DNA of 64,000 nt from CAXBMB01 sp052078155 (GTDB lineage Bacteria > Pseudomonadota > Alphaproteobacteria > Kiloniellales > DSM-21159). The position numbers and the translations under genes are program-made. Of this stretch, positions 36,059 to 45,611 are shown one piece after another; positions within the stretch are counted from its first letter, which is position 1, and the number at the start of each line of letters is the position of its first letter. The DNA is taken from contig JBQJBP010000003.1 of NCBI GenBank assembly GCA_052078155.1, forward strand, positions 434,001 to 498,000. Direction: 5' to 3'. The notes beneath the pieces are model-generated. The model ran no database searches, had not been told where the DNA came from, and was given only the letters and a program-made list of their open reading frames with translations.

Positions 36059-38797
36059 ATGAGCCAGACCACAGAATCGCAGCCCTCCCGTCCCGACGCG
36101 GAAACCGCCCCCTGGCATCATTCAGCCGCAGAGGTGGTCGCGCACTTCGACTCTGACGCCCAGACCGGACTGACCGGTGATCAGGCTCGCAAAGCCAGGG
36201 AGAGCTATGGTCTCAACAAGCTGGCAGAAGCCGCCAGAGTCTCGCCGCTTTTGCTGTTTCTGCTGCAGTTCAAAAGTCCCCTGCTGATCATACTGATGGT
36301 GGGAGCTGTCATTTCAGCTCTGACCGATCACTGGGTCGATGCCGTGGCGATCGCCGTGATCGTCGGCCTCAATGCCCTGATCAGCTTTTTGCAGGAGCAC
36401 AAAGCGGCCCAGTCACTGGCAGCGCTCAAGGAAATGGCTGCCCCCCAGGCTCTGGTCAAACGCGATGGCCACTGGTCTGAGATCCCCGCCACCGACATTG
36501 TGCCGGGGGACCTCCTGCGCTTTAAGGCAGGTGACATTCTGGCCGCTGATGTCCGCTTTCTGAAAGCCCACCAGTTGCAGGTTGATGAAGCCGCGCTGAC
36601 CGGAGAGTCAGAGCCGGTCGACAAACACGACACCGCCATCCCGGCCCAGGACGTGTCACTGGCAGACCGCCTGAACATGGGCTTCATGAGCACCAAGGTC
36701 ACAAACGGCAGCGGAGAGGGACTTGTTACGGCCACGGGCATGTCGACGGAGGTCGGGCACATCGCGCACATGATGGCCGCTGCCGAAGAGCCCAAAACCC
36801 CTCTGCAGGAACGCATCGAACGCCTGTCCCGGGTGCTAATCGGGGCGGCCTTGGCGGTGGTTGCAGTGGTGATCGGCATTGGCGTGATGCAGGGGATGGA
36901 TCTGGCAGAAATGCTGACCACCGGCATTTCCCTGTCCGTTGCAGCCATCCCCGAAGGTCTGCCAACGGTCGTGACCATTGTCTTGACCCTGGGGTCCCAG
37001 CGCATGGCCGCCAACAGCGCCCTGGCGCGGCGACTTTCCTCCGTCGAAACCCTGGGCACCACCTCGGTTATCTGCTCCGACAAAACAGGGACGCTGACGC
37101 AAAACCAGATGCAGGTCATGCGGACCTGGGCCGGAGGCAAAACCTGGCAGGTCACCGGAGAGGGCTTTGATCCCCGGGGCGCCTTTCTGGACGCAGAGGG
37201 CGTGGCGGCTGACATAGATCTGGAAGAAGACCTGCGTCTGATGCTGAACGTATCGACCTATTGCAACGATGCGGAACTGGTTGAGCGCGACGGGCGCCCC
37301 GGCGTCCAGGGCAATCCGACAGAAGGTGCTCTGGTGGTCGCCGCCGCCAAGGTGGGCCTCTCCCGCCAGCGGCTGAAGGGCGAAAAGATAGAAACCCTTC
37401 AGGCCTTTCCCTTTGATTCCACCCGCAAGATGATGAGCCTGCAGGTCCAGCTGCCGGATGGGGAAAAGTACCTGGTGGCCAAAGGCGCGCCGGATGTCAT
37501 CCTCGGCCGGGCCAAGGAAATTCGTCTCAATGGAGAAAACCTGCCCCTCACCGACCAGCTTCGCTCAGAGGTGGAGGCGGTCATCGACGGCTTTGGTCAG
37601 GATGCACTGCGGACACTGGCCGTGGCATACCGTCGGGCCGAAGACGGCAGCTTTGATCCCAAGAATCCCGAGCAGGACATCACGCTGCTCGGCATTCACG
37701 GCATCATGGATCCCCCGCGTCCGGAGGTGGCAGACGCCGTTGCAGATGCCAAGGCCGCTGGCATCCGCACCATCATGATCACCGGCGACCATGCGGTTAC
37801 AGCCAAAGCCATTGCCGAGAAAATCGGCATTCTGAGCAGCGCGTCACAGACCGTGCATACTGGCAGTGAACTGGATCAGCTGGAAGATCATCAGCTGGAA
37901 GAAATCGTCGCCGACGCCGCAGTCTTTGCCCGGGTGACGCCGGAACACAAACTGCGCATTGTTCGTGCCCTGCAAAAAACCGGTGAGGTCGCCGCCATGA
38001 CCGGCGACGGGGTCAACGATGCCCCGGCCCTGCGTACCGCCGACATTGGTGTGGCCATGGGCATCGCCGGCACCTCGGTGGCCAAAGACAGCGCCGCGCT
38101 GGTTCTGCTGGACGACAACTTCTCGACCATCGTCAAAGCCGTTCGGGAAGGGCGCAGAATCTACGACAACCTGCTGAAATTCGTGCGCCAGGCGCTGACA
38201 GCAAACGTGGCCGAAGTTTCCACGATCCTCTTTGCCTTCATCCTGATGGGGGCATCGCCTCTGATGCCTCTGACCCCCTTGATGATCCTCTGGGTGAATC
38301 TGGTATCCGACGGCATTCCCGCGCTGGCGCTGGGCTTTGAAGAAGCAGAAGAAGATGTGATGCGCCGCGCCCCCCGGTCCCGGGACGAAGACATTTTTGC
38401 CGGTGGACTGAAAGAACGCATTCTGCTGCGCGGGCTGGCTGTCGGCGGGGCCACCTTCTTCGTCTTCCAGACGTTGCTGGAGCGATCAGAAAATCTGGCG
38501 ACGGCCCAAACCGCAGCTTTTACAACCATCATGTTTGCCCAGATATGGCACGTTTTTGACGCGCGAAGCACCACCACGCTGTTCCACAAATCGCCCTTCG
38601 GCAATCCCAAACTGCTGATGGCTGTTGCGCTGTCGCTGGGCCTGTCGGCCCTGGCCATCTACACACCCTTTGGCAACTATGTGCTGGGGACAACACCCCT
38701 GCAAGCCTACACCCTGATCGGCTGTGCTGGCATTGCTGCCCTGCCGACACTGGTCTTTTCCGGCCTCAAAGAGATCTTTGGTCTGCGCTTCCTCTAG
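36059..38797 (+). CDS. P2A-type cation-transporting P-type ATPase
   Basis: Membrane pump of 912 residues with the P2 layout: N-terminal cation-ATPase domain (HHSAAEVVAHFDSD), TM1-2, actuator domain with TGES, TM3-4 with PEGLP, phosphorylation site D341 in DKTGTLT, nucleotide-binding domain, TGDGVND hinge, and TM5-10. NVAEVSTILFAF and WVNLVSDGIPALALGFE in TM5-6 keep the Asn and Asp used in calcium-type sites, so calcium or manganese is more likely than Na/K, though the ion cannot be fixed from sequence. The ATG at 36059 has GGAG before it. The stop TAG is formed at the junction with repeat copy D. Confidence 0.92.
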   Translation: MSQTTESQPSRPDAETAPWHHSAAEVVAHFDSDAQTGLTGDQARKARESYGLNKLAEAARVSPLLLFLLQFKSPLLIILMVGAVISALTDHWVDAVAIAVIVGLNALISFLQEHKAAQSLAALKEMAAPQALVKRDGHWSEIPATDIVPGDLLRFKAGDILAADVRFLKAHQLQVDEAALTGESEPVDKHDTAIPAQDVSLADRLNMGFMSTKVTNGSGEGLVTATGMSTEVGHIAHMMAAAEEPKTPLQERIERLSRVLIGAALAVVAVVIGIGVMQGMDLAEMLTTGISLSVAAIPEGLPTVVTIVLTLGSQRMAANSALARRLSSVETLGTTSVICSDKTGTLTQNQMQVMRTWAGGKTWQVTGEGFDPRGAFLDAEGVAADIDLEEDLRLMLNVSTYCNDAELVERDGRPGVQGNPTEGALVVAAAKVGLSRQRLKGEKIETLQAFPFDSTRKMMSLQVQLPDGEKYLVAKGAPDVILGRAKEIRLNGENLPLTDQLRSEVEAVIDGFGQDALRTLAVAYRRAEDGSFDPKNPEQDITLLGIHGIMDPPRPEVADAVADAKAAGIRTIMITGDHAVTAKAIAEKIGILSSASQTVHTGSELDQLEDHQLEEIVADAAVFARVTPEHKLRIVRALQKTGEVAAMTGDGVNDAPALRTADIGVAMGIAGTSVAKDSAALVLLDDNFSTIVKAVREGRRIYDNLLKFVRQALTANVAEVSTILFAFILMGASPLMPLTPLMILWVNLVSDGIPALALGFEEAEEDVMRRAPRSRDEDIFAGGLKERILLRGLAVGGATFFVFQTLLERSENLATAQTAAFTTIMFAQIWHVFDARSTTTLFHKSPFGNPKLLMAVALSLGLSALAIYTPFGNYVLGTTPLQAYTLIGCAGIAALPTLVFSGLKEIFGLRFL

Positions 38798-38931
38798 AGC
38801 ATGATCGGTTTCGTTAGACGCGCTTTGCGCTTGGACCTAATCCGTGACTCATCCTCTAATACACTTAAGAGTGTTTCACGCTTCACGTGGTTTCATGTCG
38901 CCAGGCCACTTAAACCGATTAGGCTCTGGAG
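38795..38931. repeat. MITE-like palindromic element (copy D)
   Basis: Starts CTA-GAGCATGATCGG at the ATPase stop and ends ACCGATTAGGCTC-TG, where the final A of the TA flank has changed to G. The internal hairpin (GGTTTCGTTAG...CTAATCC around CGCTTTGCGC) is conserved. Same element as copies B and C. Confidence 0.78.
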
Positions 38932-39021
38932 TATGTCCCGTCTATGTCTTTAGTGCGGGGAGATGTGACCATGTCTCAGGTCCCCATACTGCTCAGATGT
39001 TTGTATTTGGAGTGAACTTCC

Positions 39022-40131
39022 ATGGCGCCTGAAACGCCTGACACCTCCCGGGTCTCCGCCAGACCCCGTGCCCGGGACCTGGGCCTGCCCTTTCCCGGCA
39101 CCCCGGGCCCGTTCAACGCCATCACCGATGTTCCCGGTGTCACCGTCGGTTTCACCACGCTGCGTGATCCTGACCGGCACCAATGCACCGGCGTGACAGC
39201 CATTGTGCCTCGCCAGGACGAAAACAGTCCCAGCCCGGTCTGGGCCGGACTTTTCGCCCTCAATGGCAATGGGGAGATGACCGGATCTCACTGGATCCAG
39301 GACGCCGGCTATTTCCTTGGGCCCATCTGCATCACCAACACCCATGGTGTCGGGGCCGTTCACAGCGGTGCCACCCGCTGGATGATTGAACGTTACAGCA
39401 CCTACTTCGCCCAGGAACATGCCTGGGCCATGCCTGTGGTGGCGGAAACCTATGACGGGGTCCTGAACGACATCAATGCCCTGTTTGTTCAGCCGGAGCA
39501 CGCCATTGCGGCCCTCAACAGCGCCCGAAGCGGACCGGTGGCGGAAGGCGCGGTTGGCGGCGGCACCGGCATGATCGCCTATGACTTCAAGGCAGGAACA
39601 GGCACTTCCTCCAGGCAGGTAAAACTGGGCGATCACACTTACTCTCTGGGGGTGCTGGTTCAGGCCAATCATGGCATCCGCCCCTGGCTGACGGTTCTGG
39701 GGGTGCCAGTGGGCCAGGTGATGACCGAAGGGCAGCTCAAGGACAAGGAAACCGGGTCCATCATCGTAATTGTCGGGACAGACGCCCCACTCTCCGCGCT
39801 CTCTTTGCACCATCTGGCCAAACGGGCGGGTCTGGGCATCGGACGCAGTGGCACCCCCGGGGGCAACAGTTCCGGCGACATCTTTCTGGCCTTTTCCACG
39901 GGCAACGAGGGTCCCTTGCCTCAACAGTCGGGCGCTTTGCTTACCCCCACCCACCTCAACAATGAACTGCTGGATCCGCTCTACCTGGCCGCAGTGGAGG
40001 CCACCGATGAAGCCATCATCAATGCCCTGGTGGCAGGTGAAGACACACCGACCTTCAAACCCCGTGGCCAGACCTGCCGGGGAATTGATACGAACAAGCT
40101 GGGGGAATTGGTACGGACACAGAAAGCCTAA
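39022..40131 (+). CDS. P1-family aminopeptidase (DmpA/BapA-like)
   Basis: N-terminal-nucleophile hydrolase of 369 residues in the peptidase family S58. Members cleave N-terminal L- or beta-amino acids from peptides and amides. The family opening RARDLGLPFPGTPGPFNAIT followed by DVPGVTVG is clear, as are LNGNGEMTGSHWI and the GAVGGGTGM loop. The precursor is expected to self-cleave just before the Ser of GGNSSGDIFLAFSTGN, yielding alpha and beta subunits. No signal peptide is present. The ATG at 39022 lacks a strong ribosome site. It lies downstream of repeat copy D and is probably monocistronic. Substrate preference (beta-peptide, D- or L-amide) cannot be read. Confidence 0.92.
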   Translation: MAPETPDTSRVSARPRARDLGLPFPGTPGPFNAITDVPGVTVGFTTLRDPDRHQCTGVTAIVPRQDENSPSPVWAGLFALNGNGEMTGSHWIQDAGYFLGPICITNTHGVGAVHSGATRWMIERYSTYFAQEHAWAMPVVAETYDGVLNDINALFVQPEHAIAALNSARSGPVAEGAVGGGTGMIAYDFKAGTGTSSRQVKLGDHTYSLGVLVQANHGIRPWLTVLGVPVGQVMTEGQLKDKETGSIIVIVGTDAPLSALSLHHLAKRAGLGIGRSGTPGGNSSGDIFLAFSTGNEGPLPQQSGALLTPTHLNNELLDPLYLAAVEATDEAIINALVAGEDTPTFKPRGQTCRGIDTNKLGELVRTQKA

Positions 40132-40273
40132 TTACCGATAGCGGTCAAACGGACCACTTTGAGCCCAAACCCCAAAATCTGTCTAACAGCACTCTATGCT
40201 GTCTCAGGTTAAAATCAACCTCACTACAAATACGAAAAACTGATTTCTAATACTGCTCGATTTCAACAACCAC

Positions 40274-42094
40274 TTACATGTCAGACAATAGTGTCTCTGA
40301 TACGGTTTCGGCAATGCTGTCAATCTGTATCGTAGAAATCCCACGACGTTCTGCTTCTTCTGCAAACATTCCCTTGAGACAATCAGGAACACCTCGAGCT
40401 AGAAACCAATCGACAGATCCTTCTTCTGCAGTTCTTAGCCGGGCGCTATTTTCTTGACTTAGACTTGACCAATAATCTCCATGAATGTTTTCTCTCCAAT
40501 GTGGAATCGAATCATGTTGACTTTGGCGAACTAGCTCACTGCACAAACTTGCGGCTTCCCTCCCAGGGTACAAAAACTCCGCTGTAAAAAAGGATTGATT
40601 GTCCTCAATGCCGTAATTTTGCTGAAAAATGCGAAAGTAGTCTGATTGAGGTAAAGCCCATACGATCGTATTTTCATCAGGTTGCACAGGCATAACTTGG
40701 CGTATCCCAGTTTTCGCAATCTTTCTGTATGCCCCTCTGCCTGCTTTATCATTATCAAATAGGAACATTGTCAACGTACTAGCACTAACACCTCCCTGTT
40801 TTAGTACAGCCGAAAGAAGAGCATCAACGGAGTTTGGTGTCCCCCCCAGTGACTTCACAGAAATTCTATCTGCTACTCCAACACGTTGAAGCGCCGCGCT
40901 GAAAAGTCGTACATCGTGATTTCCTTCAACAAAAAGAGTTGGTTGTCGAAGTTCTCTCAGTACTGCGCGTAGTTCCTCTGCTTCGTGTTCTTGTTTTTTA
41001 AGATCATCAGTATGCTCTTTCATTTTACGGATCACAAAAGGAAGCTGTAGCAAACCTGCATGCTCCATTTTGGCTTCAGCTTCATCCAGTTGGTCTATCA
41101 AACTAACCGAGTTTTTGGGCATCATGTCCCCAGCTGAGTTTTTTTCCTGTTTAGTAACAAAATAGCGGCCTATATCTGCCTCACTTTCAGATTGAGACAA
41201 GTAAAACGCTGGAGAATGGCTGGTTACAAAAATCTGGGTGTCACTTCTCGATGAAAATTCGGCAAACCTACCTGCCTCAATTTCCGCAGCCCCAAGGTCA
41301 AGAGAATTTTCTGGCTCTTCAAATCCCCAAAGAAAAAATTTGCTGCGAACCTCTTTTTCATTAATGAACCTAAGCAATTCTGGTAAATGCCGAGCTTTGA
41401 TACCATCACCTTTTTGCCTCAACAGAGAATGACCATCTTCTCCGTGTGCAAAATCCAAATCACGAAACAATCGCGACAACTCAGTTGGTGGTGCTAGCCG
41501 AGTGTTCGTCCCAAAAATTGATTTTAGCTGTTCTGTTAGTGCATTCGTCCTAGTCCCAATGGCTTCTACAAAATTAGTTGTGGCATCCGCCAATTCAGCC
41601 GCTTCCGATGCGGCCCCATACACGCGTTCAATCAAATCGGCATAAACATTGAGGTCTTTGATTGCGGGGATGTATGTGAAATCTATTTCATTAAGAAATC
41701 GGGTCATTCTGGCTTTCTTTCCAGTAGTATCCAAAACTGGTGAATGAGATTCTGTCATGTCCCCATCTCGGTTCCACTGCCGCTTAACTACAATTTGACT
41801 GCCAAGCGATTTTTTGTAGTTTTTCGGCAAAATGAAAGTGATCTTAATAGAAAGAAACTGTCTACCTTTTGCTGCTCTTGCTTCAGCTTTTCTCAAATCT
41901 GACATATCAAGCTCAAAATCAAAATCTCTTCCTGGCTCAATCTCGTCATTAAAAAACAAGTTTAGAGCACGCAACAAGTTTGATTTCCCACTATCATTGC
42001 GGCCGAAAACAACATTGAGATCACCCAATTTGTCAGCCTTTAGATTATACAGAGACCTTAGATAGCTAATTTCAATTTTTTTAATGAGACGCAT
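40274..42094 (-). CDS. OLD-family-like ATPase with TOPRIM nuclease domain
   Basis: Protein of 606 residues. The N-terminal ABC/RecF-type ATPase has Walker A GRNDSGKS (31-38), a central helical insertion, Walker B FLWGFEEPENSLD and the His switch VTSHSPAF. The C-terminal TOPRIM domain has the Glu motif TLFVEGNHDVRLF and the Asp motif FLFDNDKAGRG, so nuclease activity is plausible. This is the domain order of OLD nucleases and of GajA-like antiphage effectors. No GajB-type helicase lies beside it. The VEG-x-x-D form also recalls DUF4435-type TOPRIMs. The gene and its flanks are distinctly AT-rich against GC-rich neighbours, pointing to horizontal acquisition. Function as phage defence is inference. 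Confidence 0.85.
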   Translation of the reverse strand: MRLIKKIEISYLRSLYNLKADKLGDLNVVFGRNDSGKSNLLRALNLFFNDEIEPGRDFDFELDMSDLRKAEARAAKGRQFLSIKITFILPKNYKKSLGSQIVVKRQWNRDGDMTESHSPVLDTTGKKARMTRFLNEIDFTYIPAIKDLNVYADLIERVYGAASEAAELADATTNFVEAIGTRTNALTEQLKSIFGTNTRLAPPTELSRLFRDLDFAHGEDGHSLLRQKGDGIKARHLPELLRFINEKEVRSKFFLWGFEEPENSLDLGAAEIEAGRFAEFSSRSDTQIFVTSHSPAFYLSQSESEADIGRYFVTKQEKNSAGDMMPKNSVSLIDQLDEAEAKMEHAGLLQLPFVIRKMKEHTDDLKKQEHEAEELRAVLRELRQPTLFVEGNHDVRLFSAALQRVGVADRISVKSLGGTPNSVDALLSAVLKQGGVSASTLTMFLFDNDKAGRGAYRKIAKTGIRQVMPVQPDENTIVWALPQSDYFRIFQQNYGIEDNQSFFTAEFLYPGREAASLCSELVRQSQHDSIPHWRENIHGDYWSSLSQENSARLRTAEEGSVDWFLARGVPDCLKGMFAEEAERRGISTIQIDSIAETVSETLLSDM

Positions 42095-42360
42095 TACTTG
42101 GATGCCATTGCTAGAGAATTGAAGTCACAATAAGTAAACTAATTTCGATGCAATTGGCAATTATGGGTTGTCAAAAACGTAAATATTGGATCTTTCCGCT
42201 TGTTGAGTCGTTCAGATCATGAAAGCTTCACGACAATAAGAGCGTACTAACTCATAGAATTTTTTTAACGGAACGCCCGAACAGGGTTTCAAAAGAGAAA
42301 GTCTCTTTTGCAGGTCTTTAGGGCCGCGCCCTAATACAAATAGGGTTTACCAAAAAGAAA
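42095..42360. other. AT-rich flank of the OLD-like gene
   Basis: No gene that I can support. It should include the promoter of the OLD-like gene. A perfect inverted repeat AAAAGAGA-AAG-TCTCTTTT lies at 42291-42309 and a short palindrome AGGGCCGCGCCCT at 42320-42332. These mark the right boundary of the AT-rich island. Confidence 0.4.
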
Positions 42361-42396
42361 AAGGCCGCGTCTCTAACCTGGAACGCGGCCTTTTTT
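42361..42396 (-). terminator. Bidirectional-looking terminator after the BCCT gene
   Basis: AAGGCCGCGT and ACGCGGCCTT form a 10-bp stem with T-rich sequence on both sides. It lies directly downstream of the transporter stop on the minus strand. Confidence 0.85.
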
Positions 42397-42411
42397 AAGT
42401 CGACAGACGCC

Positions 42412-44238
42412 CTATTCGGCTGGCTGTTCCGCCGCCTTGTCACGCAGGCCATCCCGGTAAAGGGCTTTCGCCAGAGAGACACACATCAGGCCCATGACCA
42501 TGGTGAAGGGCAAGGCCCCGATAATCATGGCGCTTTTCAGGGCTTCCATGGGATCTGCCCCCCCGTTGGTTTTACCCGCGATCAGCAGCGTGCCGATCAC
42601 CAGGGTCAGAATGACGCCCCAGACAATCCGGTGCTTTACACCGGTCTGCTGTTCACCGCCGGACATGATGGTGTTCATGACCAGAATGCCGGAGTCAGCG
42701 GACGTCACCAGGAAGGTCAGGATCAGCACCACGCACATCACCGTGATGATCGACAGGAACCCGCCATCGATCATGCTGCTCAGGGTGACAAAAAGCTTGG
42801 CGGTGTTGGACGCTCCGACGATGGCTCCTTCAGCTGCGCCGGACAGCTCCAGATCAATGGCGGTCCCGCCCAGGATGGTCATCCAGGCAAAGCAGACCAT
42901 CGCCGGGGCAAAGACGCAGCCGACAATGAACTCACGCACCGAACGGCCTTTGGAGATCCGCGCAAGGAACAGACCAACGAAAGGAGAAAAGGCAATCCAC
43001 CAGGCCCAGTAGAAGGTTGTCCAGCCAGCCTGCCAACCAAACTGACGTCCGGGTTCACCTGCGGCATAAACAGCTGTCAGCACATCTTCAGGCAACGCAG
43101 CGGCCGCGCCTTCCAGACCGGACTTGAACCCGTCAAAGGATCCCCAGGCATTGGTTGCACCGGCCCGCAGTGCTTCGGCATGGGGCGCAGCAGCTTCAGG
43201 AAGTGCAGCAACAAAATCCGCTTCGGACAGGGGACCGTATGCGCCGAAACTCAGCGACACAAAGTGCAGGATGTAATCAACAAATGCGGTTGCATAGGTG
43301 GTCATGGCAAAGAGAAATGACCCAAAAACCACGAAGGTCAGCAACAGGATGATGGACAGCACCAGATTGAGGTTTGAAAGGTACTTCACGCCCCGACCGA
43401 CACCTGAGACGGCAGAGATGATCGATAGCCCCATGATGATCACCAGGCCGACAATCAAACCAACGGTACCGGGAGCCGGTGCTTCACCGGTCATGTCCAT
43501 CATCCAGTCCATGCCGGTGATGGCATAAAGGCCGTCGATAAACTGGGAAACGCCAAAGCCAATAGTGACCGACACACCCAAGATCGTCGCAACCACGCCC
43601 AGGACATCCACGACGTGGCCCAGGACGCCGTTCATCAACTTGCCAAACAGCGGGGTAAGAGCAGAGCGAATGGTCAGAGGCATCCCGCGTGTATAGGCGT
43701 AGTAAGCCAGCGACAGGCCTGTCACCACATAGATGGCCCAGGCATGGAACCCGTAGTGCAGGAAGGTGTAGCGATACCCTGACTCAACGGCTTCTTCGGT
43801 GTTGCCGACGACAGCACCGCTGATCACTTCCGGGTTGGAGCCCCAAAGCCCCAAAGGTTCAGCCGTTGCAAAGACCATCAAGCCAACGCCAAGACCGGCC
43901 CCGAACATCATTGAGAACCAGGAAAAGTCAGAAAACTCCTTCTGTTCACCCGGTTGCCCCATGATGCGCCGCCCGGTGCTGGGGATGATGGCAACCAACA
44001 GCAGGAAAAAGGCAAAGAGACCGACAATGACGATATAGAACGCGTTGAAATCTTCCAGGAGCTGCCAGTTCAGGCTGCCCAAAACACCATTGGCATTGGC
44101 CGGCCACATCAGGGCCCAAATCACCAGTGCCACCATGATGCCTTTACTCAACAGCGCGATTTCAACGCTATGGCCTTCATAAAAACCGCTGCCAGATTTT
44201 GATATCTGCAAGTCAGTGAATGGTTGCTTGATCGACAT
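42412..44238 (-). CDS. BCCT-family betaine/carnitine/choline transporter
   Basis: Secondary transporter of 608 residues for quaternary ammonium osmolytes or methylated compounds, with about 12 membrane helices. The BCCT signature in TM8 is present (FYWAWWIAFSPFVGLFLARI), as are the FATAEPLGLWGSNPE and HYGFHAWAIYV segments near TM3-4. A loop of about 80 residues between TM7 and TM8 (after FGAYGPLSEADF) is longer than usual. I chose the ATG at 44238 because AGGGGAAG precedes it; the frame is open to 44376. The substrate may be betaine, choline, carnitine or DMSP. Osmotic control is possible but no C-terminal sensor domain is seen. Confidence 0.92.
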   Translation of the reverse strand: MSIKQPFTDLQISKSGSGFYEGHSVEIALLSKGIMVALVIWALMWPANANGVLGSLNWQLLEDFNAFYIVIVGLFAFFLLLVAIIPSTGRRIMGQPGEQKEFSDFSWFSMMFGAGLGVGLMVFATAEPLGLWGSNPEVISGAVVGNTEEAVESGYRYTFLHYGFHAWAIYVVTGLSLAYYAYTRGMPLTIRSALTPLFGKLMNGVLGHVVDVLGVVATILGVSVTIGFGVSQFIDGLYAITGMDWMMDMTGEAPAPGTVGLIVGLVIIMGLSIISAVSGVGRGVKYLSNLNLVLSIILLLTFVVFGSFLFAMTTYATAFVDYILHFVSLSFGAYGPLSEADFVAALPEAAAPHAEALRAGATNAWGSFDGFKSGLEGAAAALPEDVLTAVYAAGEPGRQFGWQAGWTTFYWAWWIAFSPFVGLFLARISKGRSVREFIVGCVFAPAMVCFAWMTILGGTAIDLELSGAAEGAIVGASNTAKLFVTLSSMIDGGFLSIITVMCVVLILTFLVTSADSGILVMNTIMSGGEQQTGVKHRIVWGVILTLVIGTLLIAGKTNGGADPMEALKSAMIIGALPFTMVMGLMCVSLAKALYRDGLRDKAAEQPAE

Positions 44239-44546
44239 TTTCTTCCCCTGTTCGTTTCTCGATTTTGTCGTTGCGAGGGTAGGGCTACGCATTATGGAAA
44301 CTGTTTTGAACCCGCCGCTAACTATCAAAATCGCCCCAGTCACAGCCCAATTGAGCATCCAGACAGACCGGGGCACCCTTAAACAGAAGTAGAGACCCTT
44401 ATGGGAATTTCATTCAAACTAAAATAACGAAAGCAAATTTCAGAAAATCAGTAATAAACCCTATAAGGCCTCCTGAACCATCCGCTACTGATGGTCAGTG
44501 CTTAACACTCTGCAAGAACTCTTACCCTGCTTCGAAAGTCAGGAAA
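44239..44546. other. Intergenic region upstream of the BCCT gene
   Basis: No gene is visible. The AT-rich central part (about 44405-44465) is a likely promoter region for the transporter. No clear palindromic operator was seen. Confidence 0.35.
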
Positions 44547-45611
44547 TCACATCAGGGGATGGGTAGGCGTGATCCAGGCCGATTGCAGCAGAAAGAGACC
44601 GGAAACGAGAATGATGAAGCCCCCAGCCAGCCCCACCAGATCCAAGAGAACGGTGATGCGCGATGCGCTGTCTGGCAAAACCGCTGCAAGTTTCAAAGAG
44701 GCCTTTCGGGCGTAAACGGAAAGAGTGGCCAGCAAGGATACGGCCAGCCCTGTCCCCAGAGACATGGCCAGCACCGCCGCAATGCCTGCCAATCGCAGCC
44801 CCATGGCCTGGGCAGCGACCAGGACAATGATGGCGCCGCTGCAGGGGCGGATGCCAACGGAGAGGATGATCCCAATCATGGTGCGCAAAGAAAGGGGCCC
44901 TTCCAGGTCGCTTTGCGACGGTCCGTGGGAATGACCACAGTGGGAGCAGGCCTCAGCCCCGCTCAACTCCCCACCCTGCCCGCTGTCGTGGGCGTGAGTG
45001 TGGGCGTGACCATGATCATGAGAGTGGGAATGGGAGTGGTCATGATGATGGTGGTGGTCCTGTCCGGCATGAGGTGCCTGACTGTAGCGGGCATAAAGAC
45101 GGCGGGACCGGGTAACAATCAACAGCAGCCCAACCAAAGCAACCAACCCGTAACTGATGGCTTCCAACCCGCTGGCACTGTCTTCGGCTTTTCGGAAGGG
45201 CAGCCCCAGCAAGCCAATTGTGGCTTCCACAATGACAATGGCGGTCACGCCTTGGGCTAGAGAGGAAAGCAGCGAAAGGATCACACCCCGGCGCAGCTGG
45301 CTTTCCTGGGTCAGAAGGTAGGTTGAGATGATGACCTTGCCGTGCCCGGGTCCCACGGCATGGAACACACCGTAAAGAAAGCTCAGCACAATCAGACCCC
45401 AGGCCGCGACGGCTCCTTTGTCGCCCACGGCCTGCATCGATTCTGCCAGCTGCCGGTGCAGATCTCTCTGACTGGTCTGGATCTCGTACAAAAGGCGCGA
45501 CCAGGCCGTATTGCCGCTGTCAGCCAGCGCCATGAACAGAAACACCGCCAGCACTGCAATCAGCCCCAACCCAAAAGTGGCTGAGATGAGAAAGCGCAGA
45601 TTTACTGGCAT
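44547..45611 (-). CDS. NicO-family nickel/cobalt transporter
   Basis: Inner-membrane protein of 354 residues with about six to seven helices, related to RcnA/NicO. HAVGPGHGKVIISTYLL in an early helix carries the family His-x5-Asp/Gly-like metal motif. SVGIRPCSGAIIVLV in a later helix is the second signature. A His-rich cytoplasmic or periplasmic loop (DHHHHHDHSHSHSHDHGHAH) lies between, and CSHCGHSHG follows it. The protein could import or export nickel or cobalt. Its ATG overlaps the stop of the DUF1007 gene by ten bases, a pairing seen in many proteobacteria. Confidence 0.9.
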   Translation of the reverse strand: MPVNLRFLISATFGLGLIAVLAVFLFMALADSGNTAWSRLLYEIQTSQRDLHRQLAESMQAVGDKGAVAAWGLIVLSFLYGVFHAVGPGHGKVIISTYLLTQESQLRRGVILSLLSSLAQGVTAIVIVEATIGLLGLPFRKAEDSASGLEAISYGLVALVGLLLIVTRSRRLYARYSQAPHAGQDHHHHHDHSHSHSHDHGHAHTHAHDSGQGGELSGAEACSHCGHSHGPSQSDLEGPLSLRTMIGIILSVGIRPCSGAIIVLVAAQAMGLRLAGIAAVLAMSLGTGLAVSLLATLSVYARKASLKLAAVLPDSASRITVLLDLVGLAGGFIILVSGLFLLQSAWITPTHPLM

